NCBI GenBank assembly: GCA_902796775.1
Contig: CADBQK010000130.1
Location: 1-10,821, forward strand
Length of the DNA: 10,821 bases
Direction: 5' to 3'
Source: an uncultured Lachnospiraceae bacterium
GTDB lineage: Bacteria > Bacillota_A > Clostridia > Lachnospirales > Lachnospiraceae
The notes under the pieces are model-generated. The model searched no databases and was not told where the DNA came from. It worked only from the letters and a program-made list of their open reading frames with translations. Position numbers and translations under genes: made by a program. Shown piece by piece: positions 1-7,971 of the stretch (position 1 is the stretch's first letter; every line of letters starts with the position of its first letter).

Positions 1-36
1 AATACAGGATGTCAGATATAAGGCAGGAGAGGTATC

Positions 37-3000
37 ATGGGACGATTTCGACGGAATATGCGGCGGCTGACTACTATACTGGCGGCGATGATCGTTTTTG
101 TGACAGTTTATGCGCTGATCATTCCAGCGATTTCACTGGATCTGGGGCGTGCGCTTCATATGCCCGGAGTATTTTTGGGAAAGAGCGGGAGTGTCATTCG
201 CTTCGCAGGATCTAATGGAGCAGGAGAAGCAGCCGGCGGTCTTCTTGAAGACGATTATCCCGCCCAGATGTTTATGGCATCCACCCGTTATCTGAGCATT
301 ACTGCCGAGGCGCAGGCAGGGACATTTCCGGCCGGGACCAGCATGGAAGTGCGGACAGTCGGTGATCAGGATGTCCTTGACGGGATCCGGGAAGCAGCCG
401 GCCCGGACATGGATTATGTACAGGCAGTTGATATTATCTTCCGGGATGCACAGGGCAATGAAATCGAGCCTCTGCAGCCGATCCGTGTATCCATGTCCCA
501 TCTGGGCAGCACCAATGTCGAAGAGGCAGCTGTCATTCATATGGATGACAATGGTACTGCAGAGGTGATGGAAGCGGTCGATCCTTCTGATCTGGAGCAG
601 GCGCCGGAAGAAAATGAGGTTGTCTTTGAAGCAGAGAGCTTTTCCGTTTATGCGTTTGTCGGGATGATCATCGAAAAAAACATCCTTACTTCCGATGGGA
701 AAAACTACAAAATCACGCTTACTTACGGGGAAGATGCCGGGATCCCGGCAGGTACTGAGCTGAGTGCCAGTGAGATCCGTGAGGGATCGCTGCGCTATCA
801 GTCCTATAAGGATAAGGCGGCAGAGAGTCTTGGCATGCAGGTCCAGACTATTTCGTATGCCAGATTCCTGGATATTTTCCTGATGAAAGACGGGATCAAG
901 CTTCAGCCGAAGGCTCCGGTCAGCATGAAGATCGAGCTGCTGGATAAGGACAGCTCCGACGCCGTCTCGGGCAAGACGCAGGTCATGCATTTTGCCAATG
1001 ACAAGGCGGCAGGCGATGTAGTAGACGGTGTCCAGATCAGAGCACTGGGGACATCAAAAGCAGTACAGACAGAATCTGCAGACAAGGGACTTGCCCTTTC
1101 GTTTGATGTAGATGGTTTTTCTGTTTACGCAATCGTGGATGCACCGGAGCCGGCAGCTGCCTCGGAGCCTCGTAATGTCCAGGATCTTTCCGAGCTGGCA
1201 CAGCATACGGACGAAGCGTTTTATCTTTCGGTTACGCGGGGGACTGCAACCGATTATTATTTCAGAAATGCGATGAATGGAAACAGCTGCTTTTTGATGA
1301 GCAGCGGCAATGCTCTGGAGGCTGACACCTGGTTCTTTGAGAAAGCAGACCAGAACGGGAAGACGTGGTACATCTATACGCTTGTGGATGGCGAGCGGAA
1401 ATATGTCCGGAACACATCCGGTAATCTGGCAGGGCTGATCGATGCTTCAGAACTGGAAAACGCCACCGGTGCTGTCTTTGAAATCAGCCAGGCAGAGACA
1501 GGACTGTTTTACTTTAAAGTGAAGGGCGCAAACAAATGGCTGCAGTATTCCAGGAGCGGCAGCGGGATCCGTTTCTGGACGGACGTCAAGGATGCCGGCA
1601 ACAGCCGGATCTCTATTACCTATGCTTCTTCCCTGGCACTGGATGCAGATCCTTATGGCCTGGACGGCAAGTCATTCGGAATCGCGTACCATAATAACTC
1701 TGTCATCTCAGCTGCGATGACTGCGCAGGAGCAGACTGTCAGCAATCATGCCCGTCTGGCATCCCAGGATATGCTCATGAAACCGGATGTGCTGGACAAC
1801 GACGGGATCCTGCTGGTTGCTCCCGGCAGCGATATCCAGATGTGGACCTTCCACTCTGTCGGGGAGGATAAGTACTATCTGACGGCGAAGGTCGGTTCGG
1901 AAGAAAAATACCTGACTATCCGGGGCACGGATATAACGCTTAAGAATGAACCGGATGAAACATATTCTGTCGTGAAAGCTGTCCCCGGGACAGGAGAGTA
2001 CAGCGGGAAATGGAGATTATCCGTGAACGGATATGCACTTAACCTTCCTGAGGGATCCGCCAAAGGATTTAATGCGGTGACCGGTACCGGAGCTGCAGCC
2101 TGGATGAATCTGGTCGAGCGCTCTGTGCTGGAAGAAGAAGATTTCAAGCTGTATGCTGCCAAAAAGGTAAGTATTTCTGATAAGATGCAGGTTTGTAACG
2201 GCCAGCAGGTGATTCTGTATACCCGTATCTGGAATGACACAAAGAAAAAGTATGAGTTCTTTGCGGTAGACCATGACGGATCCCTGATTCCCTGCTTTGA
2301 TGCCGGGGACAAAATTGAATGGATCGGGACCAGGGTCAACACAGCACTCTGGGCATTCACAGAGTATTACGAAACCGATGGATCGCCTAACTACTTCTAT
2401 GAACTGCAGAACACCCAGTACGGGAATTATATCGCACCGCAGACATCAGCGGAGCAGACCATTTCCGGGAATAAGATCGGTATCAACCTGAATGGACGGC
2501 GTTATGGCGAAAACTATTCGCCGATCATTGCCTGGGACGATGCCAGCTACGCATACTCCGGACTGAAAACGGAAAACGGACACATCGTACCCTGTGCTCT
2601 GTCTGAGGCAGAGGATTTCTACTTTGCACTGGTCCATCCTGTCGATGTCCAGGACCAGCTTTCTGAGGTAAAGACGATCGACAGCGACCAGTTCGGGATC
2701 ACGATGCATATGTTTGATTTTAATAACCGCCTTGTTAAAGAGCGGGATTCCGGACAGGCAGCCTTTATGGGAGGAGAAGGCGGGAAGGGCCTTCTGTCCA
2801 CGAACCTGGGAGAGGATGGCTATCCGACGGGGACTGATCTGGCCGGCCCGGAAGGGAAAGGAGTCTCCTTGTCAAAGCTGATTTCTTCCCATGCCGATGG
2901 AGGAAAATCCGACGGGGTAACGCCGGCGAATCATCTGTTTATTGAAAGCATTTACAACGAGAGCGGTTATTTTGAATATGACAGCACCATGAATTTCGCT

Positions 3001-6000
3001 CATCTGAACGAAGATGGGACTTTCACCGTATATGATCAGATCGGTGCGATTACCGGGAGTGCCGAGCACAAGGTTACCCGCGAGCACGGGCAGTTTATGC
3101 CCTATAATAATATCGAAGCAGGCATGCTGGCTTACGACAGCAGCGGAGAGGTGATCACCAACCGGACCGATGTACTTGCGAATGAACTGCCGGATACAGA
3201 GCCCCGTAAGGGTGAAGCGATGTATTACATTGGTTCCCAAACAACGGTCAACTATTTCTTTGGTATGGAGATGGGTGCGAACTTTACGCAGACCGCCAAT
3301 GGGCTCGATGAGTGGGGACATGACATTATCTTTGAATTCTCCGGTGATGATGATTTCTGGCTGTATGTGGATGGGGAACTGGTCCTTGACCTGGGCGGTA
3401 TCCATTCGGCCCAGGTAGGAAGCGTCAATTTCCGGACGGGCGTGATCACAAGCTCAAACGGGAACTCGACCCTCTATGAGACTTTCCGGAAACACTATCA
3501 GGACAGGGGGATGAGCCAGGAGGAGATCACCCGTAAGCTGGATGGAGACGGGAGTGATGAGAATCCCGGTATCTTCGAAGAGAAAACCGTGGACGGGAAG
3601 ACGGTCCGTGTTTTCAAGGACTACAGCAATCACAGTATGAAAGTGTTCTACATGGAGCGCGGAGCCGGTGCGTCCAACCTGCATATGCGCTTTAACCTGG
3701 CAGCGGTGAAGCCGGGGACGCTTGTCCTGAGCAAAAAGCTTTCCGGTACGGAAAGCGCTTCCAACAGTCTGATCGAATTCCCGTATCAGGTCTACTATAA
3801 AACCAGGAGTGACGGGGGCAGCGAGTATCATCTTCTCCCGGAAAAGGCAGATGACGGCACATATTATGCGACTTACAAAGGGACAACTGCTCCAGTCACA
3901 TACAAAGAGAGTTTCACACCTGCCGGCGGGACAAAAACCTACGACCATGTATTCTTCCTTAAGCCGGGACAGTCCGCCGTGATCGATCTGCCGGATGATA
4001 CGATCGATTACTATATCGTGGAATGTGCGGTCAATACGTCAGTCTACGACAGAGTCACGGCCAATGGAGACCGCCTGTCCGGAAGCGGAGCAGGCAGCGG
4101 GAAGGGAAGCAGAAAGGATTTTGCAACATCTGCTGCCTCGATGGAGGACCGCCCGAAGGTCGATTATGACAATCATGTCAGGGAAGGTGCGATGCGCACA
4201 CTTTCCATAAAGAAAAAGCTTTACGATGTTGACGGGTCTACGCTTCTGCATTACCCGGACAACAGCACTCTGTTTTCCTTCCGGCTCTACCTCGGCAACG
4301 AGTACGCAGATGCCGGCAGTCTGCCGCTGTCTAATCTGTATTCCTATTTTGTAAAGGATACAGAAGGAAATTACTGCCGGTGGAATGCGCAGGGGCAGTA
4401 TTTCGAAGCAATCGAGTTCAAAGGCTCCTTGATCAGTACCTACAGTGAACTGAGTACCTATCTGGACACCCTGACCAAGGTGCAGAAGGAATCCGTGATC
4501 TTTAAGACCTCCATGAATGGAACGATTTCCAAGATCCCGGCGGACTATACAGTAGAAGTGCGTGATCTGATCGTCGGCACGCAGTGGAAGGTCGAAGAGC
4601 GTGACGGGGAGATCCCGAAAGGGTATACCCGGCGTGACGGGGACGGCTACGCGCGTACGGATACTGAGCCGGAGATCAGTCAGGGAACGCCTGTCGGCGG
4701 GACTATGCAGTTGGATGAAGACCCTGCTGTTGAAGTGCGCAACCAGAAAGGATGGGGGCTGACTGCAGAGAAGGTATGGACAGATCAGGACTTCATGGAA
4801 ATGCACGACGATATCTATTTCGCTGTGTATCTGAACGGGGGTCTGGTAGAGGATACCGTTCGGCGGCTGAAGACAACGGAAAAAGAAATCTACTATTTCT
4901 TTGACGATCTGTATAACGGGACCACGACCAGCCACAGCTTTGACGAATACAGTGTCCGCGAGGTGACACTGACAGAGGGTGACGGTTTTGCGGTAGATGA
5001 GGAGACAGGCCTGGTCACCGGTTATGCGTCCGTGACTCCTATTGAAGACGGCGGCATCCTGAACATCGGCGGACAGCCTTCCGGCGGAGAATACCGCCCT
5101 GCCGGAACCGGCAGCGCAGGAGATACAGGCTACGAGTATACTGTGGGGTATACAGTAGGGACGGCAACCGGACATAACGAAAATATCCGTACCGACACGG
5201 TGACCAATTCCCGCCCCGGTATCAAACTGTATAAGAGACTGTGGGATGGACAGACACCGCTTTCCGGAGCAGTCTTCACTTTGAAGGATGATTCCGGCAG
5301 TGATGTCGCTGCGGATCAGTATATATCCGGCGGTTCGGATGGCCTGATCACCATCGCTTACCTGAACTCCGGAGTCTATACCCTGACAGAAACGGAAACA
5401 CCCAAAGGGTATGCGGCGGCAGCTTCACCGCTGACGATCACCGTAGATGGAAACACAGTCACTGTCAGCGGCCCGGAGAACAGTCTGTATCCGGAGGGAA
5501 GCCTGTACGAAGTGGACCAGGCTCCGGAAGATGGCATGACAGCTGCCATTATCATCCGGAACCCGGCAGTCAGCCTGCAGGTAAAGAAGGTAGATCTTGC
5601 AGGCCTTTCAGGAGGGAACACATCTGAAGGCAGTTCTCCTGACGCAAATTCTGCCAATGCAGATTCTTCCGATGGGAACTCCTCTGTCGGTACCCCGATA
5701 GCCGGTGTTCATTTTGCCCTGTACCATCAGGTCACCAACGACAATGGCGAGAAGGTAAAAGACTATCTGCCGATCAGCGGATATGAGGATCTGGTGACGA
5801 ATGAGGAAGGGATCCTGACATTTGCGGACTCCGGTCTGGAAGCAATCACGATCGAGAACCTGGCCTGGGGACATACTTACTATCTGACCGAGACCCAGGC
5901 AGCAGATGGATATGGCATGCTGGATAAGGATCTGTGCTTTACCATCAGCAGGGATGGGAAAGTGACAGTAGAAAGCGAGGGACATGAGGATTGGCTGACT

Positions 6001-6615
6001 GCCAGGGCCGGAGGCTCTGATGAGGCCGGCATGCTCTCCTATTTGCTGACGATTCCGAACGCAAAGAGAAAAAAGATCAGCCTGATCAAAATCGATCTGG
6101 CGGCGCCGGATACATCTGCCCTCTCCGGTGCGGAGTTTGACCTGTACAAGCTTGATGAAGATGGGAATGCTCCGGAGACGCCGTATCTTGCCGGGCTGGT
6201 TTCCGGAGAAGACGGGATGCTGGCCTCTGTGGAAGGTTCAAAGACGATTTTTGAGCTTCCCGTCGGAATCTATCATCTGGTAGAGACAAAAGCACCGGAA
6301 GGATTTCTGGTGATGACAGAGCCTGCAGTGATTACGATCACCGATCAAAGCGACCTGACAAGCGCTGGCTTTAACGATGGAAGATCCCTGGCAGGTGTGC
6401 AGTTTGATGATAGGACGGACATGACTGTCAGCAGAAGAAATATGGCATACGATGCAGCGACCGGCATTTATACCCTGCGGGTACCCGATAAGGCAGGCTA
6501 TGCGCTGCCTTCCACCGGCGGCCCCGGGACCAGGCTTTTCACAGTACTGGGATGGATGCTGATCCTCGGAGCCGGAGCCGGCCTGATGCTGCGGCGGAGA
6601 AACGGCTGTATCTGA
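37..6615 (+). CDS. Giant LPXTG-anchored multidomain adhesin with fibro-slime and Cna-B/SpaA-type domains
   Basis: This 2192-residue protein is predicted to be exported and covalently attached to peptidoglycan by a sortase, displaying a long adhesive stalk. Residues about 10-33 are a basic-then-hydrophobic export segment ending in YALIIPAIS. Domains follow in order: two related modules ending FSVYAFVG (202-209) and FSVYAIVD (361-368); three lectin-like modules (about 394-529, 545-695, 713-866); a fibro-slime domain (about 884-1222); six isopeptide-type beta domains (about 1226-2136); and LPSTG (2157-2161) with a hydrophobic stretch and RRR tail. The ATG at 37 is preceded by AGGAGAGG (25-32), and the export segment begins directly after it, so this start is firm. 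Only 36 bases lie upstream, so its promoter is not visible. There is no frameshift, and no sortase gene is nearby. The surface-adhesin role is inferred from domains; the ligand is unknown. Confidence 0.93.
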   Translation: MGRFRRNMRRLTTILAAMIVFVTVYALIIPAISLDLGRALHMPGVFLGKSGSVIRFAGSNGAGEAAGGLLEDDYPAQMFMASTRYLSITAEAQAGTFPAGTSMEVRTVGDQDVLDGIREAAGPDMDYVQAVDIIFRDAQGNEIEPLQPIRVSMSHLGSTNVEEAAVIHMDDNGTAEVMEAVDPSDLEQAPEENEVVFEAESFSVYAFVGMIIEKNILTSDGKNYKITLTYGEDAGIPAGTELSASEIREGSLRYQSYKDKAAESLGMQVQTISYARFLDIFLMKDGIKLQPKAPVSMKIELLDKDSSDAVSGKTQVMHFANDKAAGDVVDGVQIRALGTSKAVQTESADKGLALSFDVDGFSVYAIVDAPEPAAASEPRNVQDLSELAQHTDEAFYLSVTRGTATDYYFRNAMNGNSCFLMSSGNALEADTWFFEKADQNGKTWYIYTLVDGERKYVRNTSGNLAGLIDASELENATGAVFEISQAETGLFYFKVKGANKWLQYSRSGSGIRFWTDVKDAGNSRISITYASSLALDADPYGLDGKSFGIAYHNNSVISAAMTAQEQTVSNHARLASQDMLMKPDVLDNDGILLVAPGSDIQMWTFHSVGEDKYYLTAKVGSEEKYLTIRGTDITLKNEPDETYSVVKAVPGTGEYSGKWRLSVNGYALNLPEGSAKGFNAVTGTGAAAWMNLVERSVLEEEDFKLYAAKKVSISDKMQVCNGQQVILYTRIWNDTKKKYEFFAVDHDGSLIPCFDAGDKIEWIGTRVNTALWAFTEYYETDGSPNYFYELQNTQYGNYIAPQTSAEQTISGNKIGINLNGRRYGENYSPIIAWDDASYAYSGLKTENGHIVPCALSEAEDFYFALVHPVDVQDQLSEVKTIDSDQFGITMHMFDFNNRLVKERDSGQAAFMGGEGGKGLLSTNLGEDGYPTGTDLAGPEGKGVSLSKLISSHADGGKSDGVTPANHLFIESIYNESGYFEYDSTMNFAHLNEDGTFTVYDQIGAITGSAEHKVTREHGQFMPYNNIEAGMLAYDSSGEVITNRTDVLANELPDTEPRKGEAMYYIGSQTTVNYFFGMEMGANFTQTANGLDEWGHDIIFEFSGDDDFWLYVDGELVLDLGGIHSAQVGSVNFRTGVITSSNGNSTLYETFRKHYQDRGMSQEEITRKLDGDGSDENPGIFEEKTVDGKTVRVFKDYSNHSMKVFYMERGAGASNLHMRFNLAAVKPGTLVLSKKLSGTESASNSLIEFPYQVYYKTRSDGGSEYHLLPEKADDGTYYATYKGTTAPVTYKESFTPAGGTKTYDHVFFLKPGQSAVIDLPDDTIDYYIVECAVNTSVYDRVTANGDRLSGSGAGSGKGSRKDFATSAASMEDRPKVDYDNHVREGAMRTLSIKKKLYDVDGSTLLHYPDNSTLFSFRLYLGNEYADAGSLPLSNLYSYFVKDTEGNYCRWNAQGQYFEAIEFKGSLISTYSELSTYLDTLTKVQKESVIFKTSMNGTISKIPADYTVEVRDLIVGTQWKVEERDGEIPKGYTRRDGDGYARTDTEPEISQGTPVGGTMQLDEDPAVEVRNQKGWGLTAEKVWTDQDFMEMHDDIYFAVYLNGGLVEDTVRRLKTTEKEIYYFFDDLYNGTTTSHSFDEYSVREVTLTEGDGFAVDEETGLVTGYASVTPIEDGGILNIGGQPSGGEYRPAGTGSAGDTGYEYTVGYTVGTATGHNENIRTDTVTNSRPGIKLYKRLWDGQTPLSGAVFTLKDDSGSDVAADQYISGGSDGLITIAYLNSGVYTLTETETPKGYAAAASPLTITVDGNTVTVSGPENSLYPEGSLYEVDQAPEDGMTAAIIIRNPAVSLQVKKVDLAGLSGGNTSEGSSPDANSANADSSDGNSSVGTPIAGVHFALYHQVTNDNGEKVKDYLPISGYEDLVTNEEGILTFADSGLEAITIENLAWGHTYYLTETQAADGYGMLDKDLCFTISRDGKVTVESEGHEDWLTARAGGSDEAGMLSYLLTIPNAKRKKISLIKIDLAAPDTSALSGAEFDLYKLDEDGNAPETPYLAGLVSGEDGMLASVEGSKTIFELPVGIYHLVETKAPEGFLVMTEPAVITITDQSDLTSAGFNDGRSLAGVQFDDRTDMTVSRRNMAYDAATGIYTLRVPDKAGYALPSTGGPGTRLFTVLGWMLILGAGAGLMLRRRNGCI
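289..1140 (+). other. Duplicated 'FPAGT...FSVYA' modules of the adhesin
   Basis: Two consecutive modules cover about residues 85-209 and 219-368. Each opens with a strand followed by a PAGT motif (FPAGTSM in the first, IPAGTEL in the second), has a middle strand with a DI[IF]F or DIFL pattern and a 'PLQPIRVSM' or 'QPKAPVSMKI' strand, and closes with FSVYA. The shared order of motifs suggests an ancient duplication. Similar FSVYAIVG endings are common in Lachnospiraceae surface proteins, from memory of the family. I cannot name the domain family with certainty. Confidence 0.6.
1216..2634 (+). other. Three lectin-like (beta-trefoil-like) modules of the adhesin
   Basis: Residues about 394-529, 545-695 and 713-866 share a rhythm of short aromatic strands. 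One is 'W-x-F' followed by 'Y[YF]' (DTWFFEK...WYIYTL; MWTFHSV...KYYLTAK; LWAFTEY...NYFYELQ). Next comes a 'K[YW]' strand (RKYVRN, EKYLTI, YGNYIAP), and each module ends in a hydrophobic strand (ISITY, WMNLVER, DFYFALV). This resembles ricin-type beta-trefoil carbohydrate-binding domains. The fold is inferred from the pattern only; sugar binding is possible but unproven. Confidence 0.45.
2686..3702 (+). other. Fibro-slime domain of the adhesin
   Basis: Residues about 884-1222 match the fibro-slime family, a PA14-like jelly-roll found in slime-mould and bacterial surface proteins. The diagnostic stretch is at 1101-1123: FSGDDDFWLYVDG followed by LVLDLGGIH. Upstream are GITMHMFDF (the usual opening strand) and a YFFGMEMGANFTQ strand. 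Downstream are VNFRTGVI and a closing KVFYMERGAGASNLHMRFNL strand, all in the expected order. The acidic DDD and D-G residues are candidates for calcium binding, by analogy with PA14. It is probably a ligand-binding head placed before the rigid stalk. Confidence 0.85.
3712..6444 (+). other. Stalk of six tandem Cna-B/SpaA-type isopeptide domains
   Basis: Six successive domains each show a first-strand Lys, a late Glu and a last-strand Asn, the arrangement that forms Lys-Asn isopeptide bonds in Cna-B/SpaA domains. Candidate residues are: (1) K1233 or K1234, E1329, N1379; (2) K1392, E1520, N1569; (3) K1578, E1642, N1724; (4) K1730 or K1733, E1785, N1842; (5) K1850 or K1851, E1952, N2008; (6) K2018, E2083, N2135. 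Domains 4-6 are the clearest, with LSGA.F or GVHFALY strands and TETETPKGY, TETQAADGY and VETKAPEGF motifs. Domains 1 and 2 are more divergent. Residue assignments are read by eye and need structural checking. Confidence 0.75.
6505..6612 (+). other. LPXTG-type cell-wall sorting signal
   Basis: The C-terminal 36 residues begin with LPSTG (2157-2161), followed after GPGTR by a hydrophobic span of about 17-18 residues (from L2167: FTVLGWMLILGAGAGLML) and a basic RRRN tail. This is the standard sortase sorting signal: cleavage between Thr and Gly, then transfer to cell-wall precursor. Confidence 0.93.
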
Positions 6616-6624
6616 GAACAGCCG
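6603..6624 (+). other. Hairpin enclosing the adhesin stop codon
   Basis: CGGCTGT (6603-6609) pairs perfectly with ACAGCCG (6618-6624) across an 8-base loop that contains the TGA stop (6613-6615). The hairpin is followed by GTTGGGGAGG, not a T-run, so it is not a standard intrinsic terminator. It sits just upstream of the hflX ribosome-binding site and could affect readthrough or mRNA stability between the two genes. The function is speculative. Confidence 0.4.
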
Positions 6625-6642
6625 GTTGGGGAGGAAAGGTAC

Positions 6643-7932
6643 TTGACAGACTATAAGGAATATCAGACAGAGCCGGAAGCATATGTGCTGGTGGCTGTGC
6701 CTGAATACGGCAGTACTCTGAGCTGTGAAGATTCCCTGCGGGAGCTGGAGGAGCTGACTATGACAGCCGGGGCCAGTGTGGCAGGACGGATCATACAGGA
6801 GCGGACCAGCCCGGACCGCGCCACTTATGTCGGCAGCGGCAAAGTGGAAGAGATACGCTGGATGCTGCTGGAGACGGGGGCTGCAGGAGTTATCTGTGAT
6901 GACGAATTGTCTCCGGCCCAGATCTCCGGGCTCAGCGATGCGCTGGACTGCAAAGTCATGGACCGGACAATGCTGATCCTGGATATCTTTGCGCAGCGGG
7001 CTTCCTCTGCAGAAGGGAAAGCTCAGGTGGAGCTGGCGCAGCAGCGATACCGGCTCAGCCGTCTGTCCGGCATGGGGACTGCGCTGTCCAGACTGGGCGG
7101 CGGTATCGGTACAAGAGGGCCGGGCGAGAAAAAACTGGAGACAGACCGCAGGCATATCCGCAGCCGGATCTCCCAGCTGAAACGTGAGCTGGAAGATATC
7201 GTCCGTCATCGTCAGGTGACAAGGGAAGGACGGATGCGTGCCGGAATCCTGCGGGTTGCGATCGCAGGCTATACCAATGCCGGAAAATCCACCCTGCTCA
7301 ATACCCTCACCGGGGCGGGAGTGCTGCAGGAGGACAAGCTTTTTGCCACACTGGATCCGACAACCCGGAAATACACCCTTGCCAGTGGGCAGGAGATCCT
7401 TCTGACCGACACAGTCGGGTTTATCCACAAGCTGCCCCACCACCTGGTCGATGCTTTTAAATCGACTCTCGAAGAGGCCAGGTACGCAGATTATATCATT
7501 CATGTAGTAGATGCCTCCAACCCTGCAGCTGAGGAACAGATGCGGATCGTCTATGAAACTCTGGAGCAGATGGATGCCTGCTCCGGGAAGATTCTGACCG
7601 TATTCAACAAGATGGACAGAGCCCGGGGCGATCTGGCGCTGCGCGATCCAAAGGCCGCCCGGACAGTAAAGGCCTCCCTGCTTTACGGGAAAGGGATCGA
7701 GGAGATAGGAAGAGCGCTGGAGGAGATGATCCGCGGCGACCGCCTCTTTATCAGCCGGACCCTTCCGTATACAAAAGCCGGCCTGCTGCAGCAGATCCGT
7801 GTGCGCGGCGAGATCGTACAGGAGGAATACCGGGAGGACGGCGTGCTGGTGATGGCCTATGTACCGCGCGATGTATATGGCCGGGTCATGGCAGAGGTCC
7901 CAAAGGACCATTTTTCCCGGGAAGATTCGTAA
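6643..7932 (+). CDS. hflX: GTPase HflX, ribosome-associated
   Basis: HflX is a cytoplasmic GTPase of the Obg-HflX group that binds the 50S subunit and, in studied bacteria, splits stalled ribosomes under stress. The 429 residues hold the HflX N-terminal domain (TAG...PDRATYVGSGKVEEI), the glycine-rich linker GGGIGTRGPGEKKLE (about 152-166) and the G domain: G1 GYTNAGKST (209-217), a G2-region TLDPTTR (236-242), G3 DTVGF (256-260) and G4 NKMD (322-325). A C-terminal domain ends near PRDVYGRV. The start is TTG, chosen because GGGGAGGAAAGG (6628-6639) lies just upstream and because the first downstream ATG would remove conserved N-terminal strands. It follows the adhesin by 27 bases with no terminator, so some co-transcription is likely. 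Length is normal for the family. Confidence 0.95.
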   Translation: MTDYKEYQTEPEAYVLVAVPEYGSTLSCEDSLRELEELTMTAGASVAGRIIQERTSPDRATYVGSGKVEEIRWMLLETGAAGVICDDELSPAQISGLSDALDCKVMDRTMLILDIFAQRASSAEGKAQVELAQQRYRLSRLSGMGTALSRLGGGIGTRGPGEKKLETDRRHIRSRISQLKRELEDIVRHRQVTREGRMRAGILRVAIAGYTNAGKSTLLNTLTGAGVLQEDKLFATLDPTTRKYTLASGQEILLTDTVGFIHKLPHHLVDAFKSTLEEARYADYIIHVVDASNPAAEEQMRIVYETLEQMDACSGKILTVFNKMDRARGDLALRDPKAARTVKASLLYGKGIEEIGRALEEMIRGDRLFISRTLPYTKAGLLQQIRVRGEIVQEEYREDGVLVMAYVPRDVYGRVMAEVPKDHFSREDS

Positions 7933-7971
7933 ACCAGGATGAGTGCAGAAAAAGATTTGAGTGGTTGAGAT

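Noticed and set aside
4039..5175. A 378-codon open frame on the - strand inside the adhesin
   Set aside because: It covers well-formed isopeptide domains on the + strand, has no recognisable product, and has no ribosome-binding context of its own that I could see.
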